A DNA stretch of 57,983 nucleotides, taken from the NCBI GenBank assembly GCA_029259845.1, contig JAJDEI010000291.1:1-57983 (forward strand), read 5' to 3'. Below the pieces are notes generated by a model, which worked only from the letters and a program-made list of their open reading frames with translations, was not told the origin of the DNA and did not search any database. A program made the position numbers and the translations under genes. Shown piece after piece: positions 42,558 to 51,678 of the stretch (position 1 is its first letter; the number at the start of each line of letters is the position of its first letter). This DNA is from Planctomycetaceae bacterium (GTDB lineage Bacteria > Planctomycetota > Planctomycetia > Planctomycetales > Planctomycetaceae).

Positions 42558-45500
42558 TCAGGCATCATAGCCCAAATTGGGGGCGAGCCAACGCTCAACC
42601 TGGGCGACGGTCATGCCGGTCCGCCGGGCGTAGCTTTCGACCTGATCCTTCGTGACGCGGTCGACGGTGAAATAGCGTGCCTGGGGATGGGCGAAGTACA
42701 GGCCGCTGACCGACGCCGCCGGCCACATGGCGTACGACTCGGTCAGTTGGATGCCCGCACGGCTCTCCGCGTCGAGCAGCTTCCACAGCGTCGCTTTGGG
42801 TGTGTGATCCGGACAGGCGGGGTAGCCAAACGCGGGGCGGATGCCACGGTATTTCTCGGCGATGATGTCCTCATGCGAGAGCCCTTCGCCCTCGCCGTAG
42901 CCCCACTCCTCACGGATCCGCTGATGCAAATACTCGGCGAACGCTTCGGCGAGCCGGTCGGCGATCGCTTTGGCCATGATGGCGTTGTAGTCATCGTGAG
43001 CCGCCTCGAACTGTGCGACGAGTTCGTCACAGCCGTGCCCGGTGGTGACGGCGAAGGCACCGATATAGTCGGTGCGCCCGGAGTCGGTCGGAGCGATGTA
43101 ATCAGCCAGTGAACGGAAATCCTTCTGCCCTTTGCGTTCCCACTGTTGCCGGAGCATGGGGAAGGTGAGTTGAGTGTTGAGTGTTGAGTGTTGAGTGTCC
43201 GGTGTCACTTTTTGCACGGCATCTCCACGATCACACTCGACCCTGGACACGGGACACTGGACCCGGATGTCGTCCCCCTCCGCGTTCGCGGGCCAGAAGC
43301 CGTACACGCCCTTCGCCGTCAGCAGCTTCTCGTCAATGATCCGGTCGAGGAGCGTGTTGGCGTCGGCGTAGAGTTTCTTCGCCTCCTCGCCGACGGTGGG
43401 GTCGTCAAAAATGGCCGGATACTTGCCGATCAGTTGCCACGTCATGAAGAACGGCGACCAGTCGATCTGCTCGCGGAGGACGGCAAGGTCCATATCGTCG
43501 ATCGTGCGCAGACCGGTCAAGGAGGGCGTGGGGATGTCGACTGTGGCCCAGTCGGTTGCGAAATGGCGGGCCCGCGCGTCCGCGTAAGGGACCAGTTTGC
43601 GCTGCTGACGTTGGCCGAAGGCGTCGCGGTCCCGCTGCTGGCCGGCGCGAACCGACTCGACATACGCGGCCTTGCGGTCCGGGTCGATCAGGTTCTCGAC
43701 CGCCGGCACGGAAAGCGATGCGTCCTTCACGTGCACGACCGGCTGTTCGTAGTGCGGAGCGATCTTGACCGCCGTGTGTTTGGCGGAGGTTGTCGCGCCG
43801 CCGATGAGCAGAGGGATGGTGTGCCGCAGCCGCTGCATTTCTTTGGCGACGTGCACCATTTCGTCGAGCGACGGCGTGATGAGTCCGGAGAGGCCGATGA
43901 TGTCCGCCCCCGCCTCGATTGCCGTCTGCAGGATCTTCTCCGCCGGGACCATCACGCCCATGTCGATGACTTCAAAGTTATTGCACCGCAGCACGACGGC
44001 GACGATGTTCTTACCGATGTCGTGCACGTCCCCTTTGACGGTGGCGATGACGATGGTGCCGCGCGTGGTGGGGTGGGTGGGGAGAGGAGTGGGGGAGTCC
44101 TCAGTAAGCCCAGGAGTCGCAACCCCTGTGCTTTGGACGCGTTCTTCTTCCATGAACGGTTCGAGGTGCGCAACGGCGCGCTTCATCACGCGGGCCGACT
44201 TGACGACTTGCGGGAGGAACATTTTCCCCTCGCCGAACAGTTTGCCGACGACGCTCATGCCGTCCATCAACGGTCCCTGGATGACGTGGAGCGGGCGGCT
44301 GTATTTCTGGCGGGCCTCTTCGGTGTCCTCCTCGATATGGTTGGTGAGGCCTTTGAGCAGGGCGTGCGACAGACGTTCCTCGACGGTGCCGTTTCGCCAT
44401 TCGTCGGCCTTGCCGGGTCCCTGACGGTCGGAACTTTGATCTTTGATGGTCTCCGCGTGCTCGATGAGGCGTTCGGTTGCGCCGGGGTGACGATTGAGGA
44501 GTACGTCCTCGATGAGATCCCGCAGCGTCGGCTCGATCTCGTCGTAGACTTCGAGCTGGCCCGCGTTGACGATCCCCATGTCGAGACCGGCGTTGATCGC
44601 GTGGTACAAAAACGCCGCGTTCATCGCCTCGCGGACGACGTTGTTGCCGCGGAAGGAGAACGAAACGTTGCTCACGCCGCCGGAGGTCTTGGCGCCGGGG
44701 CATTCCTGTTTGATGCGCCGGACCGCGTCGAAGAACTCGACGGCATAGTTGTTGTGCTCCTCCATGCCGGTACCGACGGTGAGGATGTTGGAGTCGAAGA
44801 TGATGTCAACGGGTGGAAATCCGGCCTGTTCGGTGAGCAGTTTGTAGGCCCGCTTGCAGATGGCCACTTTGTGGTCCGCAACGACGGCCTGTCCCTGTTC
44901 GTCGAACGCCATCACGATGACGGCGGCTCCGTAACGGCGGATGAGCCGCGCCTGTTCGACAAACTTGTCCTCTCCCTCCTTCATGGAAATCGAGTTGACG
45001 ACGCCTTTCCCCTGAATGCACTTGAGTCCCGCTTCGATGACCTCGAACTTCGACGAGTCGACCATGAGGGGCACCGGGATGTCGCCGTCGTCGGAGATGA
45101 GCCACAAGAACTTTTCCATGCAGCGGGCCGAGTCGAGCAGCCCCTCATCCATGTTGACGTCGATCATGTTGGCCCCACTCTCAACCTGCCCGCGGGCGAC
45201 CGAAAGGGCCTCGTCGTAGTTCTCCTCCTTGATGAGCCTCGCGAATTTCCGCGAGCCGGTGACGTTGGTCCGCTCGCCGATGATGAAGAACGGTGTTGAG
45301 GGTTGCGGTGTGTCCAGTGTTGAGTGTCCAGTGTTGAGTGTGTCTGAGTCGTCCGAAACACTGGACTCTGGACTCTGGGCACTGGACTCCGTTCGCAACT
45401 CGTACCGCTCCAAACCGGCAAATGCCGTCACCGGCGGATAGTGTGGCGTTTTGCGCGGCGTCAAGCCTTCGACGGCGGCGGCGATCTTGCGGATGTATTC

Positions 45501-46442
45501 GGGGGTCGTGCCGCAACAGCCGCCGACGATGTTGACCCAGCCCTGCTCGGCGAAGTCCCGGAGATGGGCCGCGACTTCATCGGGATTGGAGTCGAAGCCC
45601 CCCATGCCGTCCGGCATGCCGGCATTCGGATAACAGGAAATGTAACACTCCGCGACGCCGTGCAGCTCCTCGACGAACGGCCGCATTTGCTTCGGACCGA
45701 GGGCACAATTGAGCCCGATGCTGAACAGCGGAAAGTGGCTGACCGACGTGTAGAACGCCTCGACGGTTTGAGCCGTCAGCGAGCGGCCCGTGTCAAAGAT
45801 TGTTCCCGAGACCATCACCGGGACTTCGATGCCCCGCTCCGCGAAGACGCCGCTGATGGCGAACAGGCACGACTTCATGTTGAGCGTGTCGAACGACGTC
45901 TCCGGCAACAGGAGATCGACGCCGCCGTCGAGCAGCCCGCGGATTTGCTCAGCGTATGAGCCGACCATTTGATCGAACGTGACCGGTCGGACGCCCGGCT
46001 CGTCCGCGTTCATGGAGAGCAGCACCTTCGTCGGCCCGATCGATCCGGCGACGAACCGCGGCTTGTCCGGGTTGCGCTTGGTCACTTCCTCCGCTTGCCG
46101 CTTGGCGATCTCTGCCGCCGTCTTGTTGATCGCGTAGACCTGGTCGGCCAGCGCGAACTCCTCCATCGAGATCACGTTCGCGTTGAACGTGTTCGTCTCG
46201 ATGATGTCCGAGCCGGCGTCCAGATACTCCCGATGGACCTCGCCGATGAGCTGCGGCTGCGTGAGGCAAAGCACGTCGTTGGCGTTTTTGAGGTCGACCG
46301 GATGCGAGGCAAACGGCTCGCCCCGGTAATCCGCCTCCGTCGGCCCCCGCCCCATAATGAGCGACCCCATCGCCCCATCCAACAGCAGGATGCGGCGGGC
46401 AAGGAGGTCGTCGAGGCGTTCGCGAGTGGAATCGGAAGTCAT
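42558..46442 (-). CDS. metH: Cobalamin-dependent methionine synthase with two in-frame repeat insertions
   Basis: MetH makes methionine from homocysteine and methyl-tetrahydrofolate. The N-terminal domain holds the zinc Cys ('GLNCALG' near residue 245, 'GGCCGTT' near 305). The pterin domain begins with '[14 protein letters not shown]' near 387. The B12 domain has the base-off signature 'GDVHDIGKN' (about 804-812). The activation domain carries 'GYPACPDH' near 1205. Length 1294 is slightly long. Two stretches of simple repeat origin are inserted in frame: one between the homocysteine and pterin domains (45293-45400) and one in the activation domain (43165-43268). I use ATG 46442; an upstream ATG at 46532 adds unrelated residues. 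Confidence 0.93.
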   Translation of the reverse strand: MTSDSTRERLDDLLARRILLLDGAMGSLIMGRGPTEADYRGEPFASHPVDLKNANDVLCLTQPQLIGEVHREYLDAGSDIIETNTFNANVISMEEFALADQVYAINKTAAEIAKRQAEEVTKRNPDKPRFVAGSIGPTKVLLSMNADEPGVRPVTFDQMVGSYAEQIRGLLDGGVDLLLPETSFDTLNMKSCLFAISGVFAERGIEVPVMVSGTIFDTGRSLTAQTVEAFYTSVSHFPLFSIGLNCALGPKQMRPFVEELHGVAECYISCYPNAGMPDGMGGFDSNPDEVAAHLRDFAEQGWVNIVGGCCGTTPEYIRKIAAAVEGLTPRKTPHYPPVTAFAGLERYELRTESSAQSPESSVSDDSDTLNTGHSTLDTPQPSTPFFIIGERTNVTGSRKFARLIKEENYDEALSVARGQVESGANMIDVNMDEGLLDSARCMEKFLWLISDDGDIPVPLMVDSSKFEVIEAGLKCIQGKGVVNSISMKEGEDKFVEQARLIRRYGAAVIVMAFDEQGQAVVADHKVAICKRAYKLLTEQAGFPPVDIIFDSNILTVGTGMEEHNNYAVEFFDAVRRIKQECPGAKTSGGVSNVSFSFRGNNVVREAMNAAFLYHAINAGLDMGIVNAGQLEVYDEIEPTLRDLIEDVLLNRHPGATERLIEHAETIKDQSSDRQGPGKADEWRNGTVEERLSHALLKGLTNHIEEDTEEARQKYSRPLHVIQGPLMDGMSVVGKLFGEGKMFLPQVVKSARVMKRAVAHLEPFMEEERVQSTGVATPGLTEDSPTPLPTHPTTRGTIVIATVKGDVHDIGKNIVAVVLRCNNFEVIDMGVMVPAEKILQTAIEAGADIIGLSGLITPSLDEMVHVAKEMQRLRHTIPLLIGGATTSAKHTAVKIAPHYEQPVVHVKDASLSVPAVENLIDPDRKAAYVESVRAGQQRDRDAFGQRQQRKLVPYADARARHFATDWATVDIPTPSLTGLRTIDDMDLAVLREQIDWSPFFMTWQLIGKYPAIFDDPTVGEEAKKLYADANTLLDRIIDEKLLTAKGVYGFWPANAEGDDIRVQCPVSRVECDRGDAVQKVTPDTQHSTLNTQLTFPMLRQQWERKGQKDFRSLADYIAPTDSGRTDYIGAFAVTTGHGCDELVAQFEAAHDDYNAIMAKAIADRLAEAFAEYLHQRIREEWGYGEGEGLSHEDIIAEKYRGIRPAFGYPACPDHTPKATLWKLLDAESRAGIQLTESYAMWPAASVSGLYFAHPQARYFTVDRVTKDQVESYARRTGMTVAQVERWLAPNLGYDA
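43165..43268. repeat. Minisatellite-like GTTGAGT repeat inside metH (activation domain)
   Basis: A run of GTTGAGT units followed by degenerate CTGGACAC-type units interrupts the usual loop before the 'LRQQ' helix. In protein it reads '[12 protein letters not shown]'. The same short units occur at 45293-45400 and in the spacer near 38,932-38,960. All copies keep frame. Confidence 0.7.
45293..45400. repeat. Minisatellite-like repeat inside metH (linker)
   Basis: GTGTTGAGTGTCCA units and CTGGACTCT units alternate here. In protein it gives '[24 protein letters not shown]', sitting in the linker between homocysteine and pterin domains, so structure is probably not disturbed. Confidence 0.7.
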
Positions 46443-46489
46443 CAATCGGGCAGGGTTCTGAAAAAAGGAACGGCCACGTGGGGCGAGAC

Positions 46490-47242
46490 TCACGGGCCCG
46501 GAATGTTCATTGTGTCGCCGCTCGGTTCCCAATCTTCAACCTTTTCAAAATACCTGTCGTTGGACGAGCGGCCTTCGAGGCGTTTGATCATTGAGAACAA
46601 GGGGTTCCGGCTAGCATATTTGACCGGAAGCCCGACATCCATCTCGCGATAGCGGCGATAACGATTCAGGAATCGGATGACCTTGAACACCGACCGCCAT
46701 CCGGCGTCATTGAATGCCATGACGCCTCGTACCGGAAGAAGCTTATCCGCCAGGAAGCAATCGACGAACGCGTAGTCGAAGTTGTGGTTCCCGTCGATGT
46801 ACACCAGATCAGGGGTCGTGTGGTTCATTATCAGCGCCGGAAGGGCGGTGTAGCTGAACTCGTGGCGGTGCTCGTGCCGGTCAGAATAGCCGGCTCGCTC
46901 GACCTGATTCAGAGCGACAAGGCGTCCCGTTGGCCAGCCGACGTACGGATCGATCGAAATCAGCCGGCCGTGATTGTTTTCGTCGAGGGCGGTCAGAATC
47001 GACAATGTGGAGACACCGTAGGCCATCCCAATTTCGACCACCAACTCGGGACGGCGTTCCCGAATCGTGCGGTACAGGGCCAGGCTATTGGGAATGTTGA
47101 TGTTGGCGACAACAGATATGGCGGTTCCGTCCGGATGCCGGACTGTGCCGTTAATGAGTGCCTCGCGCAGCACGGGATTGGGCGGCAAATCTACGGTGGC
47201 AGCCTCACTTCCCTGCGGAAACTCTGTCGTTTCGCGTTCCAT
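46490..47242 (-). CDS. Class I SAM-dependent methyltransferase-like protein
   Basis: ATG 47242 is used (MERETTEF). The 250-residue protein has the Rossmann methyltransferase outline: '[20 protein letters not shown]' (motif I), '[12 protein letters not shown]' (motif II), '[26 protein letters not shown]' (post-II acidic region), and '[10 protein letters not shown]'. This matches Methyltransf_24-type enzymes, often acting on natural products or sugars, with 'YIDGNH' as hallmark. Base composition is visibly lower in GC than around it. The substrate is unknown. Confidence 0.8.
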   Translation of the reverse strand: MERETTEFPQGSEAATVDLPPNPVLREALINGTVRHPDGTAISVVANINIPNSLALYRTIRERRPELVVEIGMAYGVSTLSILTALDENNHGRLISIDPYVGWPTGRLVALNQVERAGYSDRHEHRHEFSYTALPALIMNHTTPDLVYIDGNHNFDYAFVDCFLADKLLPVRGVMAFNDAGWRSVFKVIRFLNRYRRYREMDVGLPVKYASRNPLFSMIKRLEGRSSNDRYFEKVEDWEPSGDTMNIPGP

Positions 47243-47291
47243 CTTGCGCCGATATGGCCGTTGCGGAGACAATTGCTGGCGGCTTCTGGAG

Positions 47292-47329
47292 TAAGATCAG
47301 GCAACATCATTAAGATCAGGCAACATCAT
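47292..47329. repeat. Perfect 19-bp tandem duplication
   Basis: TAAGATCAGGCAACATCAT occurs twice in a row in the divergent spacer between the methyltransferase and asd genes. It might be a regulator site pair or a replication slip. Confidence 0.6.
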
Positions 47330-47512
47330 ACTGTACGACCGAACCGAAACCGATGACGATGGCTCTGTGATTTTGAGATTCTCCTTTCTGGACGATGATC
47401 TTAGCCTGCTCCCCAAGTCATGACACGTGCCCATTGAGGTCGGTTCGCACCGGTCGCTATATTCGGGGAAGGGTCACGACTTAGACCGACGAACGATTCA
47501 AGGAGCCGAGCT

Positions 47513-48529
47513 GTGTTTGAGACCGTTGCCCTGGTGGGGGCTACTGGAGCCGTGGGCCGGATTGTGCGGCAGTTGTTGGAGGAACGGGACTTCCCGGCGA
47601 AGCAGTTCCGTTTTCTCGCCTCGCCCCGCAGCGCGGGCCGGACGCTCACCTTCAAAGGGCAGGAATACACGGTCGAGGAACTGACGACGCGTGCCTTTGC
47701 CGGGGTTGATTTGGTCATTTCCTCGACCCCCGATGATACGGCAGCCGAATATCTGCCCGCGGCGGTCGAGGCGGGGGCGACGGTGATTGACGAGTCCGGG
47801 TACTGGCGGATGAAGGAGGACGTTGCGCTGGTGATTCCGGAGGTCAACCCGGACGATGCATTGAACGCGAAGGGGATCATCGCATCCCCCAACTGCTCGA
47901 CCACGCAAATGGTCATGGCCCTCAAGCCGCTGCACGATGCCGCACGGGTGCTGCGGGTGATCGTCGCGACCTATCAGGCGACGAGCGGTGCCGGCGTGCA
48001 GGGGACGACCGACCTGCTGGAAGGCTCGCGGGCCCATCTCGACGGCGAAGCGTACTCCTATCAGGCATTCGACAAGCCGATCGCCTTCAACGCCGTCCCG
48101 CAAATCGGCAGCGAGAAAGAGGCGGGCTACACCAGCGAAGAGATGAAAATGGTCTACGAGACCCGCAAGATTCTCGGCGACGAGGGGATTCTCGTCTGCC
48201 CCACGTGCGTCCGCATCCCGGTCAGCAATTGTCACAGCGAGTCGATCACGGTCGAGACCGCCAAGCCGGTCTCGCCGGAAGAAGCCCGCGAGTTGTTCTC
48301 CGCCTTCCCCGGCATCACGGTTGTCGACGATCTCAAGGAGGGCCTGTACCCGCTGCCCAGCGAATGCGACGGCAGCGACGAGGTCTTTATCGGCCGCATC
48401 CGTCGCGACCTGTCGAACCCGGAGGGCCTCACGTTCTGGTGCGTGAGCGACAACCTCCGCAAAGGAGCCGCCACCAACGCCGTGCAAATCGCCGAACTGC
48501 TGGCGAAGCACCGGTTTCAAACGGTGTGA
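47513..48529 (+). CDS. asd: Aspartate-semialdehyde dehydrogenase
   Basis: The enzyme makes aspartate semialdehyde from aspartyl phosphate, on the branch to lysine, threonine, methionine and diaminopimelate. 'ALVGATGAVG' near residue 6, 'SPNCSTTQ' with the catalytic Cys (about 126), 'YQATSGAGVQG' and 'RIPVSNCHSESITVE' are signature blocks. GTG 47513 is preceded by AGGAG 7 bases upstream. Length 338 fits. Confidence 0.95.
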   Translation: MFETVALVGATGAVGRIVRQLLEERDFPAKQFRFLASPRSAGRTLTFKGQEYTVEELTTRAFAGVDLVISSTPDDTAAEYLPAAVEAGATVIDESGYWRMKEDVALVIPEVNPDDALNAKGIIASPNCSTTQMVMALKPLHDAARVLRVIVATYQATSGAGVQGTTDLLEGSRAHLDGEAYSYQAFDKPIAFNAVPQIGSEKEAGYTSEEMKMVYETRKILGDEGILVCPTCVRIPVSNCHSESITVETAKPVSPEEARELFSAFPGITVVDDLKEGLYPLPSECDGSDEVFIGRIRRDLSNPEGLTFWCVSDNLRKGAATNAVQIAELLAKHRFQTV

Positions 48530-48631
48530 GCGGTCGGGTATGAAGGGGCAGGCATGTTTTTCGGTTGGCAAGCACATCCGAGTCAGAAAAACTGAGAACC
48601 CATCAACGTGCCTGACCCCAGAGTTGCTCAG

Positions 48632-48913
48632 ATGATGAATCTGCAAGCCCTCCTGTTCCTGCTGCTCATCGCCGGGATCTGTGGTAGCATTGCCCGCAAG
48701 ATTGTTGGCGAGACGCGAGGCGGCTGCTTAGTGTCGATCGCCGTTGGTTTCATCGGGGCTTTGTTTGGATCATGGCTCGAAAAACAGACCGGTTTGCCGG
48801 AACCATTTGAAGTCCGCATCGTCGACTCAACGATCCCGGTCATCTGGTCCATCATCGGCGCTTCGCTGTTCGTCGCCGCACTGTCGCTGATCAGCGGACG
48901 TAAACGGCGGTAA
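48632..48913 (+). CDS. GlsB/YeaQ/YmgE-type small membrane protein
   Basis: The 93-residue protein has three hydrophobic helices ('LLFLLLIAGICGSIARKIVG', 'IAVGFIGALFGSWL', 'IIGASLFVAALSLI') with short loops, the size and layout of the transglycosylase-associated/GlsB stress-response family. The first helix is followed by 'GETRGG', then 'G...G..L...L'. ATG 48632 or 48635 is likely; the frame is open further upstream. Function poorly known, probably cell-envelope stress. Confidence 0.7.
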   Translation: MMNLQALLFLLLIAGICGSIARKIVGETRGGCLVSIAVGFIGALFGSWLEKQTGLPEPFEVRIVDSTIPVIWSIIGASLFVAALSLISGRKRR

Positions 48914-48979
48914 TGGGCGGAGCGACAGAGCATGCGGTAGAATGAAGTCTGTATCGCCCGAAGGCGGAGGGAATCCGAC

Positions 48980-49420
48980 ATGATCATCGATATTCGGGGA
49001 GACTTGATGGGTCGCATCGCCGTCGACTGTGTGCTGGCGAGTAACCGTGATGTCGTCACGGCCGGACCGGGAGCCAAGATTCCCGATTCAGTGAAACACA
49101 TCACGATCAGGGGGATCGTCGACACAGGTGCGGCGCGGCTGGTGCTGCCGCAGCGGGCGGTGGACGAACTCAACCTGGAGCAGGCCGGGGAAGTTGGTGT
49201 CCGTTATGCCGACAACCGACGCGAGACCCGCCCTCGCGTCACGAACGTATGGCTCAGCCTGTGCGGACGCGATGGTGTCTTTTCCGCGACCGTCGACCCC
49301 GACCGCGATGAAGCCCTCATCGGTGCCATCGTGCCGGAAGAACTCGACCTGATCGTCGACTGCGCAACCGAATCGATCCATCCCCGCGATCCCGACCGGA
49401 TCATCACCGAGATTGAGTGA
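48980..49420 (+). CDS. Retropepsin-like aspartic protease domain protein
   Basis: The 146-residue protein shows the clan AA signature 'GIVDTGAARLVLP' with the catalytic Asp-Thr-Gly, a flap-like 'VRYADNRRETR', and 'EALIGAIVPEELDLIVD' in place of the ILG...L motif. As in many bacterial retropepsin-like proteins, it is short and probably acts as a dimer. GGAGGG lies 9 bases upstream of ATG 48980. Substrates are unknown. Confidence 0.75.
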   Translation: MIIDIRGDLMGRIAVDCVLASNRDVVTAGPGAKIPDSVKHITIRGIVDTGAARLVLPQRAVDELNLEQAGEVGVRYADNRRETRPRVTNVWLSLCGRDGVFSATVDPDRDEALIGAIVPEELDLIVDCATESIHPRDPDRIITEIE

Positions 49421-49469
49421 CGCCTGCGATGCGAAACCCCCGGCTCGATCTTCTGCCTTGAGAATGCAC

Positions 49470-49871
49470 ATGACCGACGTGACGAACACGGACGAGCCGA
49501 TCCTGTACGAGGCCCATCCGGCCATGTTTCGCAACAAGCCCATTTGGTTCATTGTCTGCGTGCTGCTGTGTGCGGTGGGAGTGGGTGTGATTCTGTTGCT
49601 GGTCTGGTATTTGAAAACGCTGGGGACAACGCTCACCGTCACCAACGAACAGACCACTCTTCGCAAAGGGCTGCTGTCCAAGAGCACCAACGACGTATTT
49701 CATGAGAACGTCCGCAACATTCAGGTGAAACAGACGTTCTTTCAGCGGCTAATGGGGGTCGGCTACGTGGGCATCTCCAGTTCGGGCCAATCGGGAGTTG
49801 AAATCGAGGTCAATGGCATCCCCGATCCGGACCGGGTCAAGGAAATCATCGATGACCACCGCAGGCCGTAA
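49470..49871 (+). CDS. PH-domain (bPH2/YdbT-like) membrane protein
   Basis: The 133-residue protein has two hydrophobic segments ('IWFIVCVLLCAVGVGVILLLVWYL') followed by the bacterial PH-like fold 'LTVTNEQTTLRKGLLSKSTNDVFHENVRNIQVKQTFFQRLMGVGYVGISSSG', a block typical of bPH_2 proteins ('T..R...G...R....V.L..I..V...Q....R..G.G.I'). ATG 49470 is likely. It may help organise envelope or signalling complexes; the function is unknown. Confidence 0.8.
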   Translation: MTDVTNTDEPILYEAHPAMFRNKPIWFIVCVLLCAVGVGVILLLVWYLKTLGTTLTVTNEQTTLRKGLLSKSTNDVFHENVRNIQVKQTFFQRLMGVGYVGISSSGQSGVEIEVNGIPDPDRVKEIIDDHRRP

Positions 49872-50040
49872 CCCGATTCGTGCGATCGGGCAAGCTCACA
49901 TCAAAGGCCGAACCACCCGACCGACACGACTCCATGAGCGACAGCCGCTCGTTGCCAGGAACCACGGAATGTCCTGCGCGGGGCACCCGCAACCCAACTG
50001 AAAAGAAGGGACGAACACTTATTCTTGACTGTTCGACGCA

Positions 50041-50182
50041 GGGTGGCCCGGCCGGCAGGACTGGGTGCCGCAGGCACAGGATGCCTCATATTCGGTTCGC
50101 GATGCGTCTGGAACGTTCTGATGCTGAGTGCGAGACATCTTGTCGCTTCGCGGCCCAGCTGTCCCGGCAGGGCGGCCCGCCC
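50041..50182. repeat. Palindromic dispersed element, copy B
   Basis: Related to the element at 41991-42128: it starts GGGTGGCCCGGCCGG and ends with a reverse-complementary tail GGCGGCCCGCCC, and shares the inner AGGATGCC and GCGTCTGGAACG-type core. Pairing is poorer than in copy A, so it is probably an older copy. Confidence 0.6.
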
Positions 50183-50240
50183 GCTGATCGTGACCTTCGA
50201 TGAACTCTTCTCCATGGAAGCACTTGCCTGCCAATGAAAA

Positions 50241-50271
50241 CGGGCTGCACCGTTGTTGGAGGTGCAGCCCG
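50241..50271 (-). terminator. Rho-independent terminator of the small lipoprotein gene
   Basis: On the minus strand, CGGGCTGCACC and GGTGCAGCCCG form a perfect 11-bp stem with a 9-nt loop, followed by TTTTCATT. It is about 120 bases downstream of the lipoprotein stop on the same strand. Confidence 0.6.
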
Positions 50272-50392
50272 CGAGATTCCAGCGACCGCTTTCACAGATT
50301 CGTTGGGTCACTCGGGTCGCAATGGGCCATGAGGCCGAGCCGCGATCCCGATGCGGCAGCACGCCGGCCGCCCTGCCTGTCACCGCGAGAGG

Positions 50393-50638
50393 TCAGTAGG
50401 TGGGCAAGCTATTAATCGGAAGTCCTGCGGTCACGGGATAGATTGGCGAGTAGGCGTACGATGCCGGTGCCGGAATTCCGGCAGACGTGGTGGTCCCGCC
50501 GGAGTACGCGCCGGTCGGATAGCCGCCATAATAGCTGGGCGTGCCACAGGCACCGCCGCCGCATCCGCCATGCGCACAACAGCCGACGCTACCTGCAAAC
50601 ATGGCCGTGCACAGGCCTAGCATCAAGAAATATTTCAT
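50393..50638 (-). CDS. Small Gly/Tyr-rich lipoprotein
   Basis: ATG 50638 has AAGGAA about 8 bases upstream. The 81-residue protein begins with a lipoprotein signal ('KYFLMLGLCTAMFAGSVGCC', lipobox Cys about residue 20), then a Gly/Cys/His-rich 'AHGGCGGGACG', then Tyr/Gly/Pro/Ser repeats ('YYGGYPTGAYSGG'). Low-complexity secreted proteins of this kind are common near the outer membrane in planctomycetes. No family known. Confidence 0.6.
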   Translation of the reverse strand: MKYFLMLGLCTAMFAGSVGCCAHGGCGGGACGTPSYYGGYPTGAYSGGTTTSAGIPAPASYAYSPIYPVTAGLPINSLPTY

Positions 50639-51011
50639 GTGGCGTTCCTTTTTCGATCGAAGGCGAGAGAGAGTGGATTGGTGAGACACAAAATCTTCTG
50701 GCCCGGGATCTATGGACATCCCCGGCTCCGGAAAACGGAGGGACGCCTCGTAATCTCACACGCGAGGTGCGAGGTTCCGGCCCGCTGAAATCGAAATGGA
50801 AAATGGGAATCAAAGGAGAGACCGACCGTCGCCGCGCGGGGAGGAATCGCCCCTATCCGACTACGGGCGGGGACGATATTGAGATTCCCGAACAGCGTCA
50901 ACAGCGTTTTGGCAGAATCTGCTGAAACTCCGGAAACCCGGAAGCCGGTCAATGCTGCATGATCACACGGTCGCAACTATCGGGCTGCCGCATCGCCCCC
51001 AACTTCCCAGG

Positions 51012-51128
51012 GCCGTTCAAAGATTGAAGCTGGGCAACCTCGTCACCCGAAGCGTCAGCGAGGGACGAATCGCTCACTCACGTTCGCTTCCTCGCTGACG
51101 CTTCGGGTTACCATTGAGCTTGTCCCGG
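51012..51128. repeat. 117-bp dispersed palindromic element, copy 1
   Basis: This copy matches 57867-57983 at nearly every position (a few differences near the left end). It contains a perfect 19-bp inverted repeat ACCCGAAGCGTCAGCGAGG (51045-51063) / its complement (51090-51108). Translated, it gives NPKRQRG- and RSVSEEA-type peptides that I recall as recurrent in planctomycete annotations. Confidence 0.8.
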
Positions 51129-51280
51129 TCGGTTTTCTCCCAAGTGAAACTTTGAATGGCCCCGCCCTGACTCCCTGAATGCGGGCCTGTCTGACGTCCC
51201 GGGCGGTCGTCTTGTCGAAGTTGGGTTGAAGTCGGAGCGTCACACCGATGTTGGCCGTCACCGTTGGCCGTCACCGTTGG

Positions 51281-51321
51281 CTCCGGGCTAACACGAGTCC
51301 ACGATTCCGGTTAGCCCGGAG
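51281..51321. repeat. REP-like hairpin
   Basis: CTCCGGGCTAAC (51281-51292) and GTTAGCCCGGAG (51310-51321) form a perfect 12-bp stem with a 17-nt loop, upstream of the PSD1 gene. It looks like another dispersed palindrome family. Confidence 0.5.
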
Positions 51322-51678
51322 GGATCGCCGACGGCGAACGGCCGAACATCTCCCATCGTGCAAATCACGTCCGCACGCTCCCACATTGCTGCGTTGCTTG
51401 ATCGGCAGGACAACCTCGATTATCGTTTTTCTGTAGGGGTGATGTGCGGGGCGGTTCTCCATTGCAGCGCATGGCAGGGTCGTTGCCCGTGCGACTTGTG
51501 GCAGGGCGATGACGTTGTCGGACGAACTGAGAACTGGCCGCAGCCGCGTGAACGAGCGCGGACCCCGACGTCCCTCCCAACGGAGCCAGCCGTGCTCTCA
51601 AATCTCCGTCCGGCCATTTGTTTTTGGACAGCCGTTTGCTGCTGTCCAGCCTTTCGTCATTCGAGGGGCTTGAAGTGC

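Larger units (their letters stand above)
50639..51678. other. Gene-free region with repeats upstream of the PSD1 gene
   Basis: About one kilobase without a convincing gene. It carries the 117-bp repeat at 51012-51128, a small hairpin at 51281-51321 and a short GTTGGCCGTCACC tandem near 51,250-51,281. The reading frame of the PSD1 gene is open back to 51358, but that part has no homology-like content. Confidence 0.6.

Noticed and set aside
43188..45299. 703-codon plus-strand frame across metH
   Set aside because: It is an antisense shadow of metH, made possible by high GC; the metH motifs are unambiguous on the minus strand.
51358..51678. 107-residue N-terminal extension of the PSD1 protein
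   Set aside because: It precedes the signal-like segment, has no family content and lies just downstream of intergenic repeats.
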